DNA of 64,000 nucleotides from Chitinophaga pinensis DSM 2588 (lineage in GTDB: Bacteria; Bacteroidota; Bacteroidia; Chitinophagales; Chitinophagaceae). The stretch covers positions 2,226,001 through 2,290,000 of the forward strand of contig NC_013132.1 in NCBI RefSeq assembly GCF_000024005.1. The letters are read 5' to 3'. Made by a program: the position numbers and the translations under genes. How positions within the stretch are numbered: position 1 is the stretch's first letter; every line of letters begins with the position of its first letter. Below the pieces are notes generated by a model that was not told the origin of the DNA, made no database searches, and worked only from the letters and a program-made list of their open reading frames with translations. Of the stretch, positions 33,497 to 42,367 are shown piece by piece.

Positions 33497-35035
33497 ATGG
33501 TTGTTTTAGGAAGTAAGGTGCTTTCACTGGACGAAGTGTACCGCGTGTTATTTGATGGGGAGGAGTTGAGCCTGGAGGAAGCCGCTTTACAGCAGGTATC
33601 TGAGAACTACGAGTTTTTGAAGACGTTTGCGGCTAAGAAGCTGATTTACGGTATCAATACCGGTTTTGGTCCGATGGCCCAGTACCGCATCAGCGAGAGC
33701 GATACGCACCAGTTACAGTACAATCTTATCCGCAGCCATAGTTCAGGCGCCGGCAAATTTATGTCGCCCCTGTTAACAAAAGGTCTGATGATCGCGCGTC
33801 TCAGCAGCTTTATGCAGGCACATTCCGGTGTGCATCCTGAGGTGGTGAATCTACTTAAAGACCTGATCAACAAAGACGTTTATCCTTGTGTATGTGAACA
33901 CGGTGGCGTAGGCGCCAGCGGTGACCTGGTACAGCTGGCCCATCTCGCGCTGGTACTGATCGGAGAAGGAGAAGTGGTATATGAAGAGAAAATCCGTCCT
34001 ACAGCAGAGGTGTTTTTACAACTGGGACTGAAACCAATGGGCGTACACGTGCGTGAAGGACTGGCCGTTATCAACGGTACATCTGCCATGACCGGCGTAG
34101 CCCTGGTAAATATCATTGAAGCAAAGAAACTGCTGGGCTGGAGCTGTATCCTGTCATCCATGATCAATGAAGTAGTGGAAGCATTTGACGATCACCTGTC
34201 TAAAGAGCTGAACGCCGTAAAGCGTCACGTAGGACAGAACAAGGTCGCTGCCGCTATGCGCAATATTCTGAAAGACAGTAAGATGATCAGACACCGTCCT
34301 GATCATTTCTATAAAGAACTGGAAGAAGAAATCTTTAAAGATAAAGTACAGGAATATTACTCCCTGCGTTGTGTGCCGCAGGTACTGGGGCCTATCTATG
34401 ATACCCTGGTACAGGCAGAACAGATCGTGGTACAGGAGCTGAATTCCGTGAGTGATAACCCGGTAGTGGACCATCACCAGGAGAACGTATTCCATGGAGG
34501 TAATTTTCATGGAGACTATATTTCCCTGGAAATGGATAAAGTGAAGATCGCCATCACTAAACTGTCGATGTTGTCTGAAAGACAGTTGAACTACCTGATG
34601 AATGACAAGCTGAACCACAAATTCCCGCCGTTCATGAACCTGGGTAAACTGGGCCTGAACTTCGGTATGCAGGGTATCCAGTTCACTGCTACCTCTACGG
34701 TTGCAGAGAACCAGACGCTGTCTTTCCCGATGTATGTACACAGCATTCCTAATAATAATGACAACCAGGATATTGTGAGCATGGGTTGTAATGCTGCACT
34801 GATGACTAACCGTGTGATTGAGAATGCATATGAAGTCCTGGCGATACAGGTGATGACCATGCTGCAGGCGGTTGACTACCTGAACTGTCATGAGCGTCTG
34901 TCCTCTTTCTCACACCGTATTTACAGCGAAGTAAGGGCAATTTTCCCTAAATTTATCGAGGACAGTCCCAAGTATAAAGACGCTAAAAAGATCAAGGAAT
35001 ACCTGTTACAGCATGATCCAGCTATCGTGTGGTAA
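33497..35035 (+). CDS. HAL/PAL/TAL family aromatic amino acid ammonia-lyase, probably tyrosine ammonia-lyase
   Basis: 512 aa. The Ala-Ser-Gly triad that forms the MIO cofactor is in HGGVGASGDLVQLAHLAL; other family motifs are YGINTGFGPMAQY, QLQYNLIRSHSSGAGK, NGTSAMTGVALV and SVSDNPVVD. Histidases share this fold, and the RSHSSG segment at the substrate-selectivity loop has Ser-His as histidases do, so sequence alone does not fix the substrate. The context (ketoreductase, ketosynthases, ACPs, coumarate-type ligase) and absence of hutU, hutI or hutG favour tyrosine to 4-hydroxycinnamate, the known starter of flexirubin pigments. Confidence 0.78.
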   Translation: MVVLGSKVLSLDEVYRVLFDGEELSLEEAALQQVSENYEFLKTFAAKKLIYGINTGFGPMAQYRISESDTHQLQYNLIRSHSSGAGKFMSPLLTKGLMIARLSSFMQAHSGVHPEVVNLLKDLINKDVYPCVCEHGGVGASGDLVQLAHLALVLIGEGEVVYEEKIRPTAEVFLQLGLKPMGVHVREGLAVINGTSAMTGVALVNIIEAKKLLGWSCILSSMINEVVEAFDDHLSKELNAVKRHVGQNKVAAAMRNILKDSKMIRHRPDHFYKELEEEIFKDKVQEYYSLRCVPQVLGPIYDTLVQAEQIVVQELNSVSDNPVVDHHQENVFHGGNFHGDYISLEMDKVKIAITKLSMLSERQLNYLMNDKLNHKFPPFMNLGKLGLNFGMQGIQFTATSTVAENQTLSFPMYVHSIPNNNDNQDIVSMGCNAALMTNRVIENAYEVLAIQVMTMLQAVDYLNCHERLSSFSHRIYSEVRAIFPKFIEDSPKYKDAKKIKEYLLQHDPAIVW

Positions 35036-35056
35036 ACCTACTAAAACAATTAACGG

Positions 35057-35785
35057 ATGAAATGTGCTTTAATAACAGGTGGCTCCAGAGGAATAGGAAG
35101 GGCAATATGCGTGAAGATGGCGGAGTTGGGGTACTATGTACTGATCAACTATAAAGGAAATGAAGCTGCTGCTAACGAAACACTGGAAGCTGTAAGAGCG
35201 AAAGGAAGCGATGGTGAACTGCTGCAATTCAATGTGGGCGACAACGAGGAAGTAGTGGCGGTCTTAGGTGGCTGGATAGAAAATAATAAAGAAAAACAGA
35301 TTGAGGTACTGGTGAATAACGCCGGTATCCGTGAAGATAACCTGCTGTTCTGGATGAATGCAGAGCAGTGGAGAAATGTGCTGAACATCAGCCTGGATGG
35401 TTTCTTCAACGTTACCAAACAGGTTGTGAACAACATGTTGATGAAGCGTTATGGACGTATTATCAATATCGTATCACTTTCGGGTATCAAAGGGCTGCCT
35501 GGTCAGACCAACTACTCCGCAGCAAAAGCGGGTGTGATCGGGGCTACGAAAGCGTTGGCGCAGGAAGTCGCTAAACGCGGCGTGACCGTTAATGCAGTGG
35601 CGCCTGGTTTTATCAAAACGGATATGACCGCCGAACTGAATGAAAAAGAACTGGCAGCGCAGGTACCGATGAACCGTTTCGGTACGCCGGAAGAAGTAGC
35701 AGAAGCTGTTGCGTTCTTTGCCTCGAAAGCATCTTCTTATATAACAGGAGAGGTGTTATCGATTAACGGAGGACTTTATACTTGA
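35057..35785 (+). CDS. 3-oxoacyl-ACP reductase (FabG-type SDR)
   Basis: Reduces the beta-keto group during polyene chain extension using NADPH. A 242-aa classical SDR: cofactor motif TGGSRGIGRAIC, NNAGIRED, catalytic Ser in NIVSLSGIKG, Tyr and Lys in NYSAAKAG, and C-terminal SSYITGEVLSINGG. It lies 21 nt after the ammonia-lyase and shares its promoter. A housekeeping FabG is expected elsewhere, so this copy is most likely dedicated to the pigment. Confidence 0.9.
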   Translation: MKCALITGGSRGIGRAICVKMAELGYYVLINYKGNEAAANETLEAVRAKGSDGELLQFNVGDNEEVVAVLGGWIENNKEKQIEVLVNNAGIREDNLLFWMNAEQWRNVLNISLDGFFNVTKQVVNNMLMKRYGRIINIVSLSGIKGLPGQTNYSAAKAGVIGATKALAQEVAKRGVTVNAVAPGFIKTDMTAELNEKELAAQVPMNRFGTPEEVAEAVAFFASKASSYITGEVLSINGGLYT

Positions 35786-35788
35786 TTC

Positions 35789-35878
35789 AATTAGGAATTA
35801 ACAATTAGGAATTAGGAATTCGCTCCGGGAAATCTCCGCTGCATTCAATTCCTAATTCCTAATTGTTAATTCCTAATT
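35789..35878. repeat. TTAGGAATT inverted-repeat element, copy 2
   Basis: A perfect 32-bp inverted repeat: 35789-35820 is the exact reverse complement of 35847-35878, with a 26-nt loop. Each arm contains three ATTAGGAATT-type units, one separated by AAC. It lies 4 nt after the ketoreductase stop and 13 nt before the ketosynthase ATG. In mRNA it would form a very long AU-rich hairpin. Same unit as copy 1 at 9184-9331. Confidence 0.9.
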
Positions 35879-35891
35879 CAAATAGATTCGC

Positions 35892-37115
35892 ATGAACAGA
35901 GTTGTGATAACAGGATTGGGAATATATTCCTGTATTGGCAAGAACCTGGACGACGTACGGGATTCATTATACCAGGGTAAATCTGGTATTATCCTGGACC
36001 CGGCCAGAAAAGCTTTTGGCTATCGTTCTGGTCTGACAGGTTTTGTAGATCGTCCTGACCTGAAGGGAGTACTTGACCGCCGCGCCCGCACAATGATGCC
36101 GGAGCAGGCGGAGTTTGCTTATATGAGTACCCGTGAGGCAATGGCACAGGCTAAGATCGATCCTGATTATATAGAGAAGACGGAAGTTGGATTGCTGTTT
36201 GGTAACGATAGTTCTTCCAAGCCGGTCATTGAGGCGAATGATATCATGCGGGAGAAGAAAGATACGATGCTGGTGGGTTCCGGTTCTGTGTTTCAGACAA
36301 TGAACTCTACTGTGAATATGAACCTGGCTACTATCTTCAAACTGAGAGGAATTAACTTCAGCGTGAGTGCAGCCTGTGCGAGTGGTTCACATGCCATCGG
36401 ACTTGGATATATGTTTATCCGTAATGGTATGCAGGATTGTGTTGTATGCGGAGGCGCCCAGGAGATCAATATTTACTCTATGGGTAATTTTGATGGTATT
36501 GCCGCATTTTCGGTAAGAGAAGGAGATCCGGCAAAAGCGAGTCGTCCGTTTGACCGTGACCGTGATGGACTGGTGCCAAGCGGCGGAGCTGCTACGGTAA
36601 TACTTGAAAGCCTGGAATCTGCGCAGCGCAGAGGAGCTACCATACTGGGAGAAGTAATCGGTTATGGATTTTCTTCCAACGGCGCACACATTTCTAACCC
36701 AACTATTGAAGGACCGGCACGTTCCTTGCAAATAGCATTACAGGATGCAGGATTGCAGGCGAAGGATATCGAATATATCAACGCCCATGCAACCAGTACA
36801 CCGGCAGGCGATGCCAGTGAAGCGGCTGCGATAGACCAGGTATTTGGTGATTCCAAACCATATGTGAGCTCTACAAAGTCTATGACGGGACACGAATGCT
36901 GGATGGCGGGGGCCAGTGAGATCGTTTATTCCATGCTCATGATGCAAAACGGCTTCATCGCACCGAATATTAATCTGGAAAACCCAGATGGCGCTGCCGC
37001 CCGCTTAAATATAAACAGTACGACTATTAATAAAGATTTTAATATATTTTTGTCTAATTCTTTTGGCTTTGGGGGAACGAATTCCTCTCTCATTGTCAAG
37101 AAATGGATGAAGTAA
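35892..37115 (+). CDS. Beta-ketoacyl-ACP synthase (KAS I/II type), pigment cluster KS 1
   Basis: Elongates the polyene chain by decarboxylative condensation. 407 aa with intact Cys-His-His triad: Cys in SVSAACASGSHAIG, His in YINAHATSTPAGD, His in KSMTGHECWMAGA. C-terminal NSFGFGGTNSSLIV is also present. It follows the repeat element and is followed by a 238-nt gap and a new promoter, so it ends the first transcription block of the cluster. Confidence 0.93.
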   Translation: MNRVVITGLGIYSCIGKNLDDVRDSLYQGKSGIILDPARKAFGYRSGLTGFVDRPDLKGVLDRRARTMMPEQAEFAYMSTREAMAQAKIDPDYIEKTEVGLLFGNDSSSKPVIEANDIMREKKDTMLVGSGSVFQTMNSTVNMNLATIFKLRGINFSVSAACASGSHAIGLGYMFIRNGMQDCVVCGGAQEINIYSMGNFDGIAAFSVREGDPAKASRPFDRDRDGLVPSGGAATVILESLESAQRRGATILGEVIGYGFSSNGAHISNPTIEGPARSLQIALQDAGLQAKDIEYINAHATSTPAGDASEAAAIDQVFGDSKPYVSSTKSMTGHECWMAGASEIVYSMLMMQNGFIAPNINLENPDGAAARLNINSTTINKDFNIFLSNSFGFGGTNSSLIVKKWMK

Positions 37116-37181
37116 GTAGTTAACTGTCAACACTTTTATACCACAAAAACAGGCAATATTTAATATCTGCCCGGATATTTT

Positions 37182-37189
37182 TACCTTTG
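37182..37189 (+). promoter_or_regulatory. Probable promoter of the main pigment operon
   Basis: TACCTTTG matches TAnnTTTG exactly. The -33 region (around 37158-37162) is AT-rich but lacks a clear TTTG. If active, the transcript has a leader of about 155 nt before the ACP gene at 37354; the genes from there to 59133 have no gap above about 120 nt. Confidence 0.45.
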
Positions 37190-37353
37190 AGGGACTAAAA
37201 AACAGTCGCAAGGAAGGTTGATCAGGTGAACGATTTATAGGAAGGCCACATTGAAAGGAGCATTAGTCCGGATTAACAGCCAATCTAAAGCGAACTATTA
37301 TTTTCTGAATAACAACGAATATAGCTCAACCTATATCCTAGAGTTACACTGAT

Positions 37354-37611
37354 ATGGACAAACAAGAAATCATAAAAATCACGAATGCATTCCTGGTAGA
37401 GGAATTTGAAGCGGATGGGGACAAGATTATGCCTGATGCCAATCTTAAAGCTACCCTTGATCTGGATAGCCTTGACTATATTGATCTGGTGGTAGTTATT
37501 GAAAACAATTTTGGATTTAAAGTAAATCCGGAAGATTTCCAGAGTATAGCCACATTCCAGAACTTTTATGACTACGTGGCTGATCGTATCAAACAAAAGG
37601 AACTGGTATAA
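37354..37611 (+). CDS. Acyl carrier protein, pigment cluster ACP 1
   Basis: 85 aa. The phosphopantetheine Ser is in DLDSLDYIDLVVVIE, with the usual four-helix acidic composition. It tethers the growing aryl polyene. Its stop shares one base with the ATG of the following acyltransferase (TAATG), implying coupled translation. Confidence 0.92.
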   Translation: MDKQEIIKITNAFLVEEFEADGDKIMPDANLKATLDLDSLDYIDLVVVIENNFGFKVNPEDFQSIATFQNFYDYVADRIKQKELV

Positions 37612-38501
37612 TGTCTTCCTGGGAGGGGAAATCCAAAGGAAATAAGCTGGGGTACAGTATTTTTATTGGGACGTTGCGTTATGGAGGCGTACTGCCTGCT
37701 TATATATTATTAAGGTTTGTAGCCGCGTACTATTTTTTGTTCTCCTACAGCTCCTCACGCCCCATTTTTCACTACTTTAAAACCAGGGTCGGATATGGCT
37801 GGTGGCATTCTTTGGTAAGTCTGTACCGGAACTATTATGTTTTCGGACAAGTGCTTATTGATAAGGTCGTTGTCATGTCCGGCATCCAGAATAAATTCAC
37901 CTTTGAATTTGAAGGGGAAAAGTATCTGCGGGAAATTACTGCTGCAGGTAAAGGTGGTATTATGCTCAGCGCTCACCTGGGAAACTGGGAGGTAGCAGGG
38001 CACCTGTTCCGTCGTCTTGAAACCCGTATCAATATTGTCATGTTTGATGGCGAGCATGAGCGTATTAAAAAATACCTTTCATCCGTTACAGGAGAACGTA
38101 ATGTGAATATTATTGTTATTAAGGATGATTTGTCGCACATTTACGCCATCAATGACGCATTGAGTAACAAGGAACTGGTATGTATGCATGCTGACAGGTT
38201 CCTTACAGGCAATAAAACCGTCACTGTTCCCTTTATGGGAGCAGATGCCCGTTTTCCTGCAGGACCGTTCCTGCTGGCATCTACATTCAGGGTACCGGTA
38301 TCAATGGTGTTTGCCTTTAAGGAAACGAATACGCATTATCACCTGTACGCTACCCAACCGAGGGAATATCATGGTCGCCGCCGGCAGGGCGTAGAGAATG
38401 CAGTTCAGGATTTTGTACAGGAACTGGAAGTCATGGTGAAGAAATATCCTGAGCAATGGTTTAATTATTACGATTTCTGGTCAATGCCGGAAGAAAAATA
38501 G
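37611..38501 (+). CDS. LpxL-like (lipid A biosynthesis family) acyltransferase
   Basis: 296 aa. The HxxxxE catalytic motif is in MLSAHLGNWEVAGHLF; MHADRFLTGN and VPFMGADARFPAGPFLLA are typical of the second half. An N-terminal hydrophobic segment (about 15-45) suggests membrane association. Relatives transfer acyl chains from ACP to lipids. In aryl polyene clusters such enzymes probably move the finished aryl polyenoyl chain from ACP to an acceptor. Confidence 0.87.
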   Translation: MSSWEGKSKGNKLGYSIFIGTLRYGGVLPAYILLRFVAAYYFLFSYSSSRPIFHYFKTRVGYGWWHSLVSLYRNYYVFGQVLIDKVVVMSGIQNKFTFEFEGEKYLREITAAGKGGIMLSAHLGNWEVAGHLFRRLETRINIVMFDGEHERIKKYLSSVTGERNVNIIVIKDDLSHIYAINDALSNKELVCMHADRFLTGNKTVTVPFMGADARFPAGPFLLASTFRVPVSMVFAFKETNTHYHLYATQPREYHGRRRQGVENAVQDFVQELEVMVKKYPEQWFNYYDFWSMPEEK

Positions 38502-38508
38502 AGCGTTT

Positions 38509-38928
38509 ATGTTCATCCACACCGACAACATTACAGCATACATTCCACAGCGTCCGCCAATCGTAATGATCAGCGGCATACTGGAAGTAAAGGATGCCCT
38601 TACCCGTACCGGCCTGCAGATTGCGGCCGATAATATTTTTGTGGAAAATGGCGTGCTGCAATCACCCGGACTATTGGAGAACATGGCTCAGACCGCCGCT
38701 GCCCGTGTCGGATATATCGCTCAACAGGAAAATACGCCTGTTCCGATCGGTTTTATCGGCGCGGTAAAGGATTTTGAAGTATTCGGATTTCCACCGGTAG
38801 GTTCCTTTATTGAAACCACTACCGAAATACAAACCCAGGTGTTTAATGCTACTATGGTAGCGGCTAAAGTGACCCTGGACGGGAAGTTAATGGCACAATG
38901 TGAGCTAAAAATTTTCATAAACCCATAA
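38509..38928 (+). CDS. Hotdog-fold 3-hydroxyacyl-ACP dehydratase-like protein 1
   Basis: 139 aa. IPQRPPIVMISGILE near the N-terminus and SPGLLENMAQTAAARVGYIA resemble FabZ/ApeI-type hotdog dehydratases; the usual HFPxxP is altered to QRPPIVM. Residues QSPGLLENMAQ carry the usual acidic catalytic position. It probably forms the conjugated double bonds, alone or with the second hotdog protein at 48786. Confidence 0.75.
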   Translation: MFIHTDNITAYIPQRPPIVMISGILEVKDALTRTGLQIAADNIFVENGVLQSPGLLENMAQTAAARVGYIAQQENTPVPIGFIGAVKDFEVFGFPPVGSFIETTTEIQTQVFNATMVAAKVTLDGKLMAQCELKIFINP

Positions 38929-38942
38929 AAATCCATTTGTAA

Positions 38943-39647
38943 ATGACCACCTTAAAGAAATGCCTGCTGGCAAGCTTTGCACTGGTTGCTGTATGCCTGT
39001 CCGCAGGTAATAGTCATGCTCAATCTCTGAAAGACTTTTTCGGCGATGAATCTACCCCTTTGACTTATCTCGGTGTTGATTTCTCTGCTACAAAAGTAGA
39101 AGGCGAAGCAGCTACCGGCGCAGACATTGTGAATAAGTTCGAACCAATCAACTCCGTGATCGTTGTAGAATCCAAAAAGTACGATGTAGCGGGTACCTTC
39201 AGAAGAGCCAGCGTAACCAACTCACTGGACGCTGTAAAAAAAGTGAATGCTGCTGTTAGTCCTGATAAAATCAAAACAGACGCCGTAGGCGATGTGACCA
39301 AAGGATTAACGACTGCTGATATCGAGAAACATGTGAAGCAATATGATCTTTCCGGTAAAAAAGGTATCGGTCTGGTATTCATCATGGACGGTATGAGCAA
39401 AACAAATAAGGAAGCATACATCTACGCTACCCTGATCGATCTGTCCACTAAAAAAGTGTTGCTGTCAGAACGTATCACTGGTAAGGCACAGGGTTTCGGC
39501 TTCCGTAATTACTGGGCCTACACGATCTATAAAGTACTCAATTCCATTGACCATGGAAGATATAAAGAGTGGAAATCCAAATCAACTGCTACTGCCGATA
39601 CAAAAGTAGCGATAGCCGATGCCCATAGCTGGCAGATGGCAAACTAA
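38943..39647 (+). CDS. Exported protein of unknown function inside the pigment operon
   Basis: 234 aa with a clear signal peptide (LLASFALVAVCLSAGNSHAQ). The mature part is alpha/beta without recognised motifs; GLVFIMDGMSKTNKEAYIYA and KVLLSERITGKAQGFGFRNY are the most regular stretches. No membrane helix after the signal. It lies 14 nt after a dehydratase and 18 nt before a thioesterase, so it is probably part of the pathway, perhaps a periplasmic factor. Not recognised as a family I can name. Confidence 0.6.
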   Translation: MTTLKKCLLASFALVAVCLSAGNSHAQSLKDFFGDESTPLTYLGVDFSATKVEGEAATGADIVNKFEPINSVIVVESKKYDVAGTFRRASVTNSLDAVKKVNAAVSPDKIKTDAVGDVTKGLTTADIEKHVKQYDLSGKKGIGLVFIMDGMSKTNKEAYIYATLIDLSTKKVLLSERITGKAQGFGFRNYWAYTIYKVLNSIDHGRYKEWKSKSTATADTKVAIADAHSWQMAN

Positions 39648-39665
39648 TCAGGAAAAATAAAGACG

Positions 39666-40115
39666 ATGAGCCTTGTATTGACCGAGCGTGCAAATATACT
39701 TGTGAAGTTCAATGAAGCGGACCCTTTGGGAATCGTATGGCATGGACATTATGTTCGCTATTTTGAAGATGGAAGGGAAGCTTTCGGTGAAAAATACGGG
39801 CTGCGATACCTCGATATTTATAAGGAAGGATACACCGTTCCGGTTGTGAATGTACAATGTAACTACAAACGCTCGCTCCGTTACGGAGACCGTGTGATTG
39901 TGGAAACTACCTATGTAAATACAGCTGCTGCAAAAATCAGGTTCGAGTATAAACTCTACAATTTTGCAACAGGCGAACTGGTTGCTGATGGTAGTTCAGT
40001 GCAGGTATTCCTGGATGTACCCACATCTTCCCTGCAACTGACCATTCCTCCATTTTTTGAAAAATGGAAAGCCGAACACGGACAGGTACTTCCTCCTAAC
40101 AATGAGAAAAGATGA
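39666..40115 (+). CDS. 4-hydroxybenzoyl-CoA thioesterase-like (hotdog) acyl thioesterase
   Basis: 149 aa. The 4HBT signature is FNEADPLGIVWHGHYVRYFEDGREAF with the expected acidic nucleophile position, then YKRSLRYGDRVIVETTYV. It may release the polyene or hydrolyse stalled ACP intermediates. It overlaps the next ketosynthase gene by 4 nt (ATGA). Confidence 0.87.
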   Translation: MSLVLTERANILVKFNEADPLGIVWHGHYVRYFEDGREAFGEKYGLRYLDIYKEGYTVPVVNVQCNYKRSLRYGDRVIVETTYVNTAAAKIRFEYKLYNFATGELVADGSSVQVFLDVPTSSLQLTIPPFFEKWKAEHGQVLPPNNEKR

Positions 40116-41260
40116 AAAGTGTGTACGTAGTGGCGGATAATATTTTATCTCCGCTGGGCAGAACAACAGAAGAAAACTTTGCGAATGTCAGTAACGGACA
40201 GAGCGGGATTGGTCTGCATGACGATCCGACCATGTCCGCAGGGCCATTCTATGCAGCCATGATGAAGGAAGGTCAGCTGGAGAGCAGCTGGCATGACGAA
40301 AGTCTGGAGCAGTACACAAAGTTTGAGCAGCTGGTGATCCTGTCAGTACAGAATGCACTGGACAGAACTTCTATCGATATTACCAATGGGCGGACTGCTT
40401 TCATTGTATCTACTACAAAAGGAAATATCGAATTGCTGGAACAGCAGGAAAATCCGGCAGATGCGCCTTTGCAGGAAATGGAGCTGTTTGCTACAGCAAA
40501 AAAAGTGGCGCAATATTTTAATTACAAAGAAGATCCGATTGTAGTCAGCAACGCCTGTATCTCAGGGTTGCTGGCTATTTTAACAGCCAGAAGGCTGATA
40601 CTTTCAGGCCGTTATGATCATGCGGTAGTGACGGGAGCAGATGTGGTGACCCGGTTTGTATTATCCGGTTTCCAATCCTTCCAGGCTGTCAGCAGTGAAC
40701 CATGCCGGCCATTTGATGCAGAACGTAAAGGCGTAACACTGGGAGAGGGCGCGGCTACTGTGATCCTGACGAGTGATCAGGCGCATGTCACCACGAATGC
40801 GATCCGTGTTGGAGCAGGCGCTGTGAGCAATGACGCTAACCATATTTCCGGACCATCCCGCACCGGCGCAGAACTTAGTATAGCGATGCAACAGGCGATG
40901 AAAGGCTCCGGACTTACACCTGCAGACATCGGATTTGTTTCAGCACATGGTACGGCTACGCTGTATAATGATGAAATGGAATCCAAAGCACTGCATCTCG
41001 CAGGCCTGCTGGACATTCCGGTGAATAGTCTGAAAGGCTATTACGGGCATACGCTGGGCGCTGCCGGATTGATAGAAGCCGTGATCGGTATGCACGCATT
41101 ACAGCAACAGGTTGTGATACCTACGCTGGGTTTCCGCTCTCTGGGAGTGCCTCATCCGGTAAAGGTGAGCAGCCAGATCAGCAGCAGACCAATGCAGCAT
41201 TTCCTGAAAACAGTATCAGGTTTTGGCGGTTGTAATGCAGCCATGATATTTTCGAAATAA
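40112..41260 (+). CDS. Beta-ketoacyl synthase, pigment cluster KS 2
   Basis: 382 aa with Cys in VVSNACISGLLAIL, His in FVSAHGTATLYND and His in LKGYYGHTLGAAGL, so the triad is intact although the surroundings differ from FabF (NACISG rather than TACSSG). C-terminal VSGFGGCNAAMIFSK. It probably has a special elongation or starter role. It overlaps the thioesterase gene by 4 nt. Confidence 0.88.
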   Translation: MKSVYVVADNILSPLGRTTEENFANVSNGQSGIGLHDDPTMSAGPFYAAMMKEGQLESSWHDESLEQYTKFEQLVILSVQNALDRTSIDITNGRTAFIVSTTKGNIELLEQQENPADAPLQEMELFATAKKVAQYFNYKEDPIVVSNACISGLLAILTARRLILSGRYDHAVVTGADVVTRFVLSGFQSFQAVSSEPCRPFDAERKGVTLGEGAATVILTSDQAHVTTNAIRVGAGAVSNDANHISGPSRTGAELSIAMQQAMKGSGLTPADIGFVSAHGTATLYNDEMESKALHLAGLLDIPVNSLKGYYGHTLGAAGLIEAVIGMHALQQQVVIPTLGFRSLGVPHPVKVSSQISSRPMQHFLKTVSGFGGCNAAMIFSK

Positions 41261-41277
41261 TCTAATCTTAATTCAGA

Positions 41278-42345
41278 ATGGAGTTTTTTACTAAAGAGAC
41301 GAAAACAGCACTACAGGCGCAGGAAGCAGCTTTAAGACTGGCCTTCGCACCAATAGCATTTCAGGCCACCCGCGCATTACGTGATATGGGCATCCTGCAG
41401 GCTGTTAGTGACGCCGGACAAACCGGGCTGACCATCGAAGAGGTCCTTGAAAAAGTATCCATGTCCCGTTATGCTGTACGCGTATTGCTGGAAGCTGGTC
41501 TGGGTATCGAACTGCTGATCATCAAAGACAAAAAATACATTCTGACCAAGACGGGTTATTTTATCCTGCATGACAGACTGACCCGCATCAACATGGACTT
41601 TTCCCAGGATATCTGCTATCTCGGTATGAATCATCTGCAGGAAAGTCTGACGGAAGGAAAACCCGCAGGACTGAAGGAACTCGGTCCGTGGGATACCATC
41701 TATCCGGGATTACCATTGCTGCCTCCTGAAATAGGAAAAAGCTGGTTCGACTTTGATCACTATTATTCCGATCTGGCATTTCCGCAGGCATTGCCGATCG
41801 TATTTGAAAATAAACCCCGCAGACTCCTGGACATCGGTGGTAACACAGGTAAATGGACATTGGCCTGCACTGCCTATGACAAGGATGTACAGGTAACTAT
41901 GTTTGACCTGCCTGGTGAGATCGCCATTGCCGCACAACGGGCAAAAGACGCCGGCGTAGCCGACCGCGTTTCTTTCCATGAAGCGAATATCCTGGATGAA
42001 AGCCTGCCTTTCCCGTCCGGATTTGACGCTATCTGGATGAGTCAGTTCCTGGACTGCTTCTCGGAAGAGCAGATCGTATCTATCCTGAAACGTTGCGGAG
42101 ATGCACTGACTGAGACAGGTACTATCTATATCCTGGAGCCTTTCTGGAACAGACAGCGTTTTAAGGCAGCAGCTTTTTCCCTGCAGCAAACTTCGCTCTA
42201 CTTTACCGCAATGGCTAACGGTAACAGTCAGATGTACCATACCGACGATTTCTTCAAATGTATTGACGATGCAGGATTGCAGATCATAGAGGAAAACAAC
42301 GAGATGGGGCTCAGCTATACACTGCTGAAGTGTAAGAAAAAATAA
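41278..42345 (+). CDS. O-methyltransferase-like class I methyltransferase with N-terminal dimerisation domain
   Basis: 355 aa. The N-terminal helical/winged-helix part (about 15-95, ALRDMGILQAVSDAGQTGLT) matches the dimerisation domain of plant-type O-methyltransferases. The SAM domain shows RRLLDIGGNTGKWTLA, VTMFDLPGEIA and FDAIWMSQFLDCFSEEQ. In flexirubin-type pigments the aromatic head may be methylated, a plausible job; C- versus O-methylation cannot be told. Confidence 0.85.
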   Translation: MEFFTKETKTALQAQEAALRLAFAPIAFQATRALRDMGILQAVSDAGQTGLTIEEVLEKVSMSRYAVRVLLEAGLGIELLIIKDKKYILTKTGYFILHDRLTRINMDFSQDICYLGMNHLQESLTEGKPAGLKELGPWDTIYPGLPLLPPEIGKSWFDFDHYYSDLAFPQALPIVFENKPRRLLDIGGNTGKWTLACTAYDKDVQVTMFDLPGEIAIAAQRAKDAGVADRVSFHEANILDESLPFPSGFDAIWMSQFLDCFSEEQIVSILKRCGDALTETGTIYILEPFWNRQRFKAAAFSLQQTSLYFTAMANGNSQMYHTDDFFKCIDDAGLQIIEENNEMGLSYTLLKCKKK

Positions 42346-42367
42346 TCCATGTAACACAACATATCCC

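Noticed and set aside
33497..35035. Histidase (hutH) for histidine catabolism
   Set aside because: No hutU/hutI/hutG nearby, while pigment genes follow directly; called as aromatic ammonia-lyase with tyrosine preferred, although histidase activity cannot be excluded from sequence.
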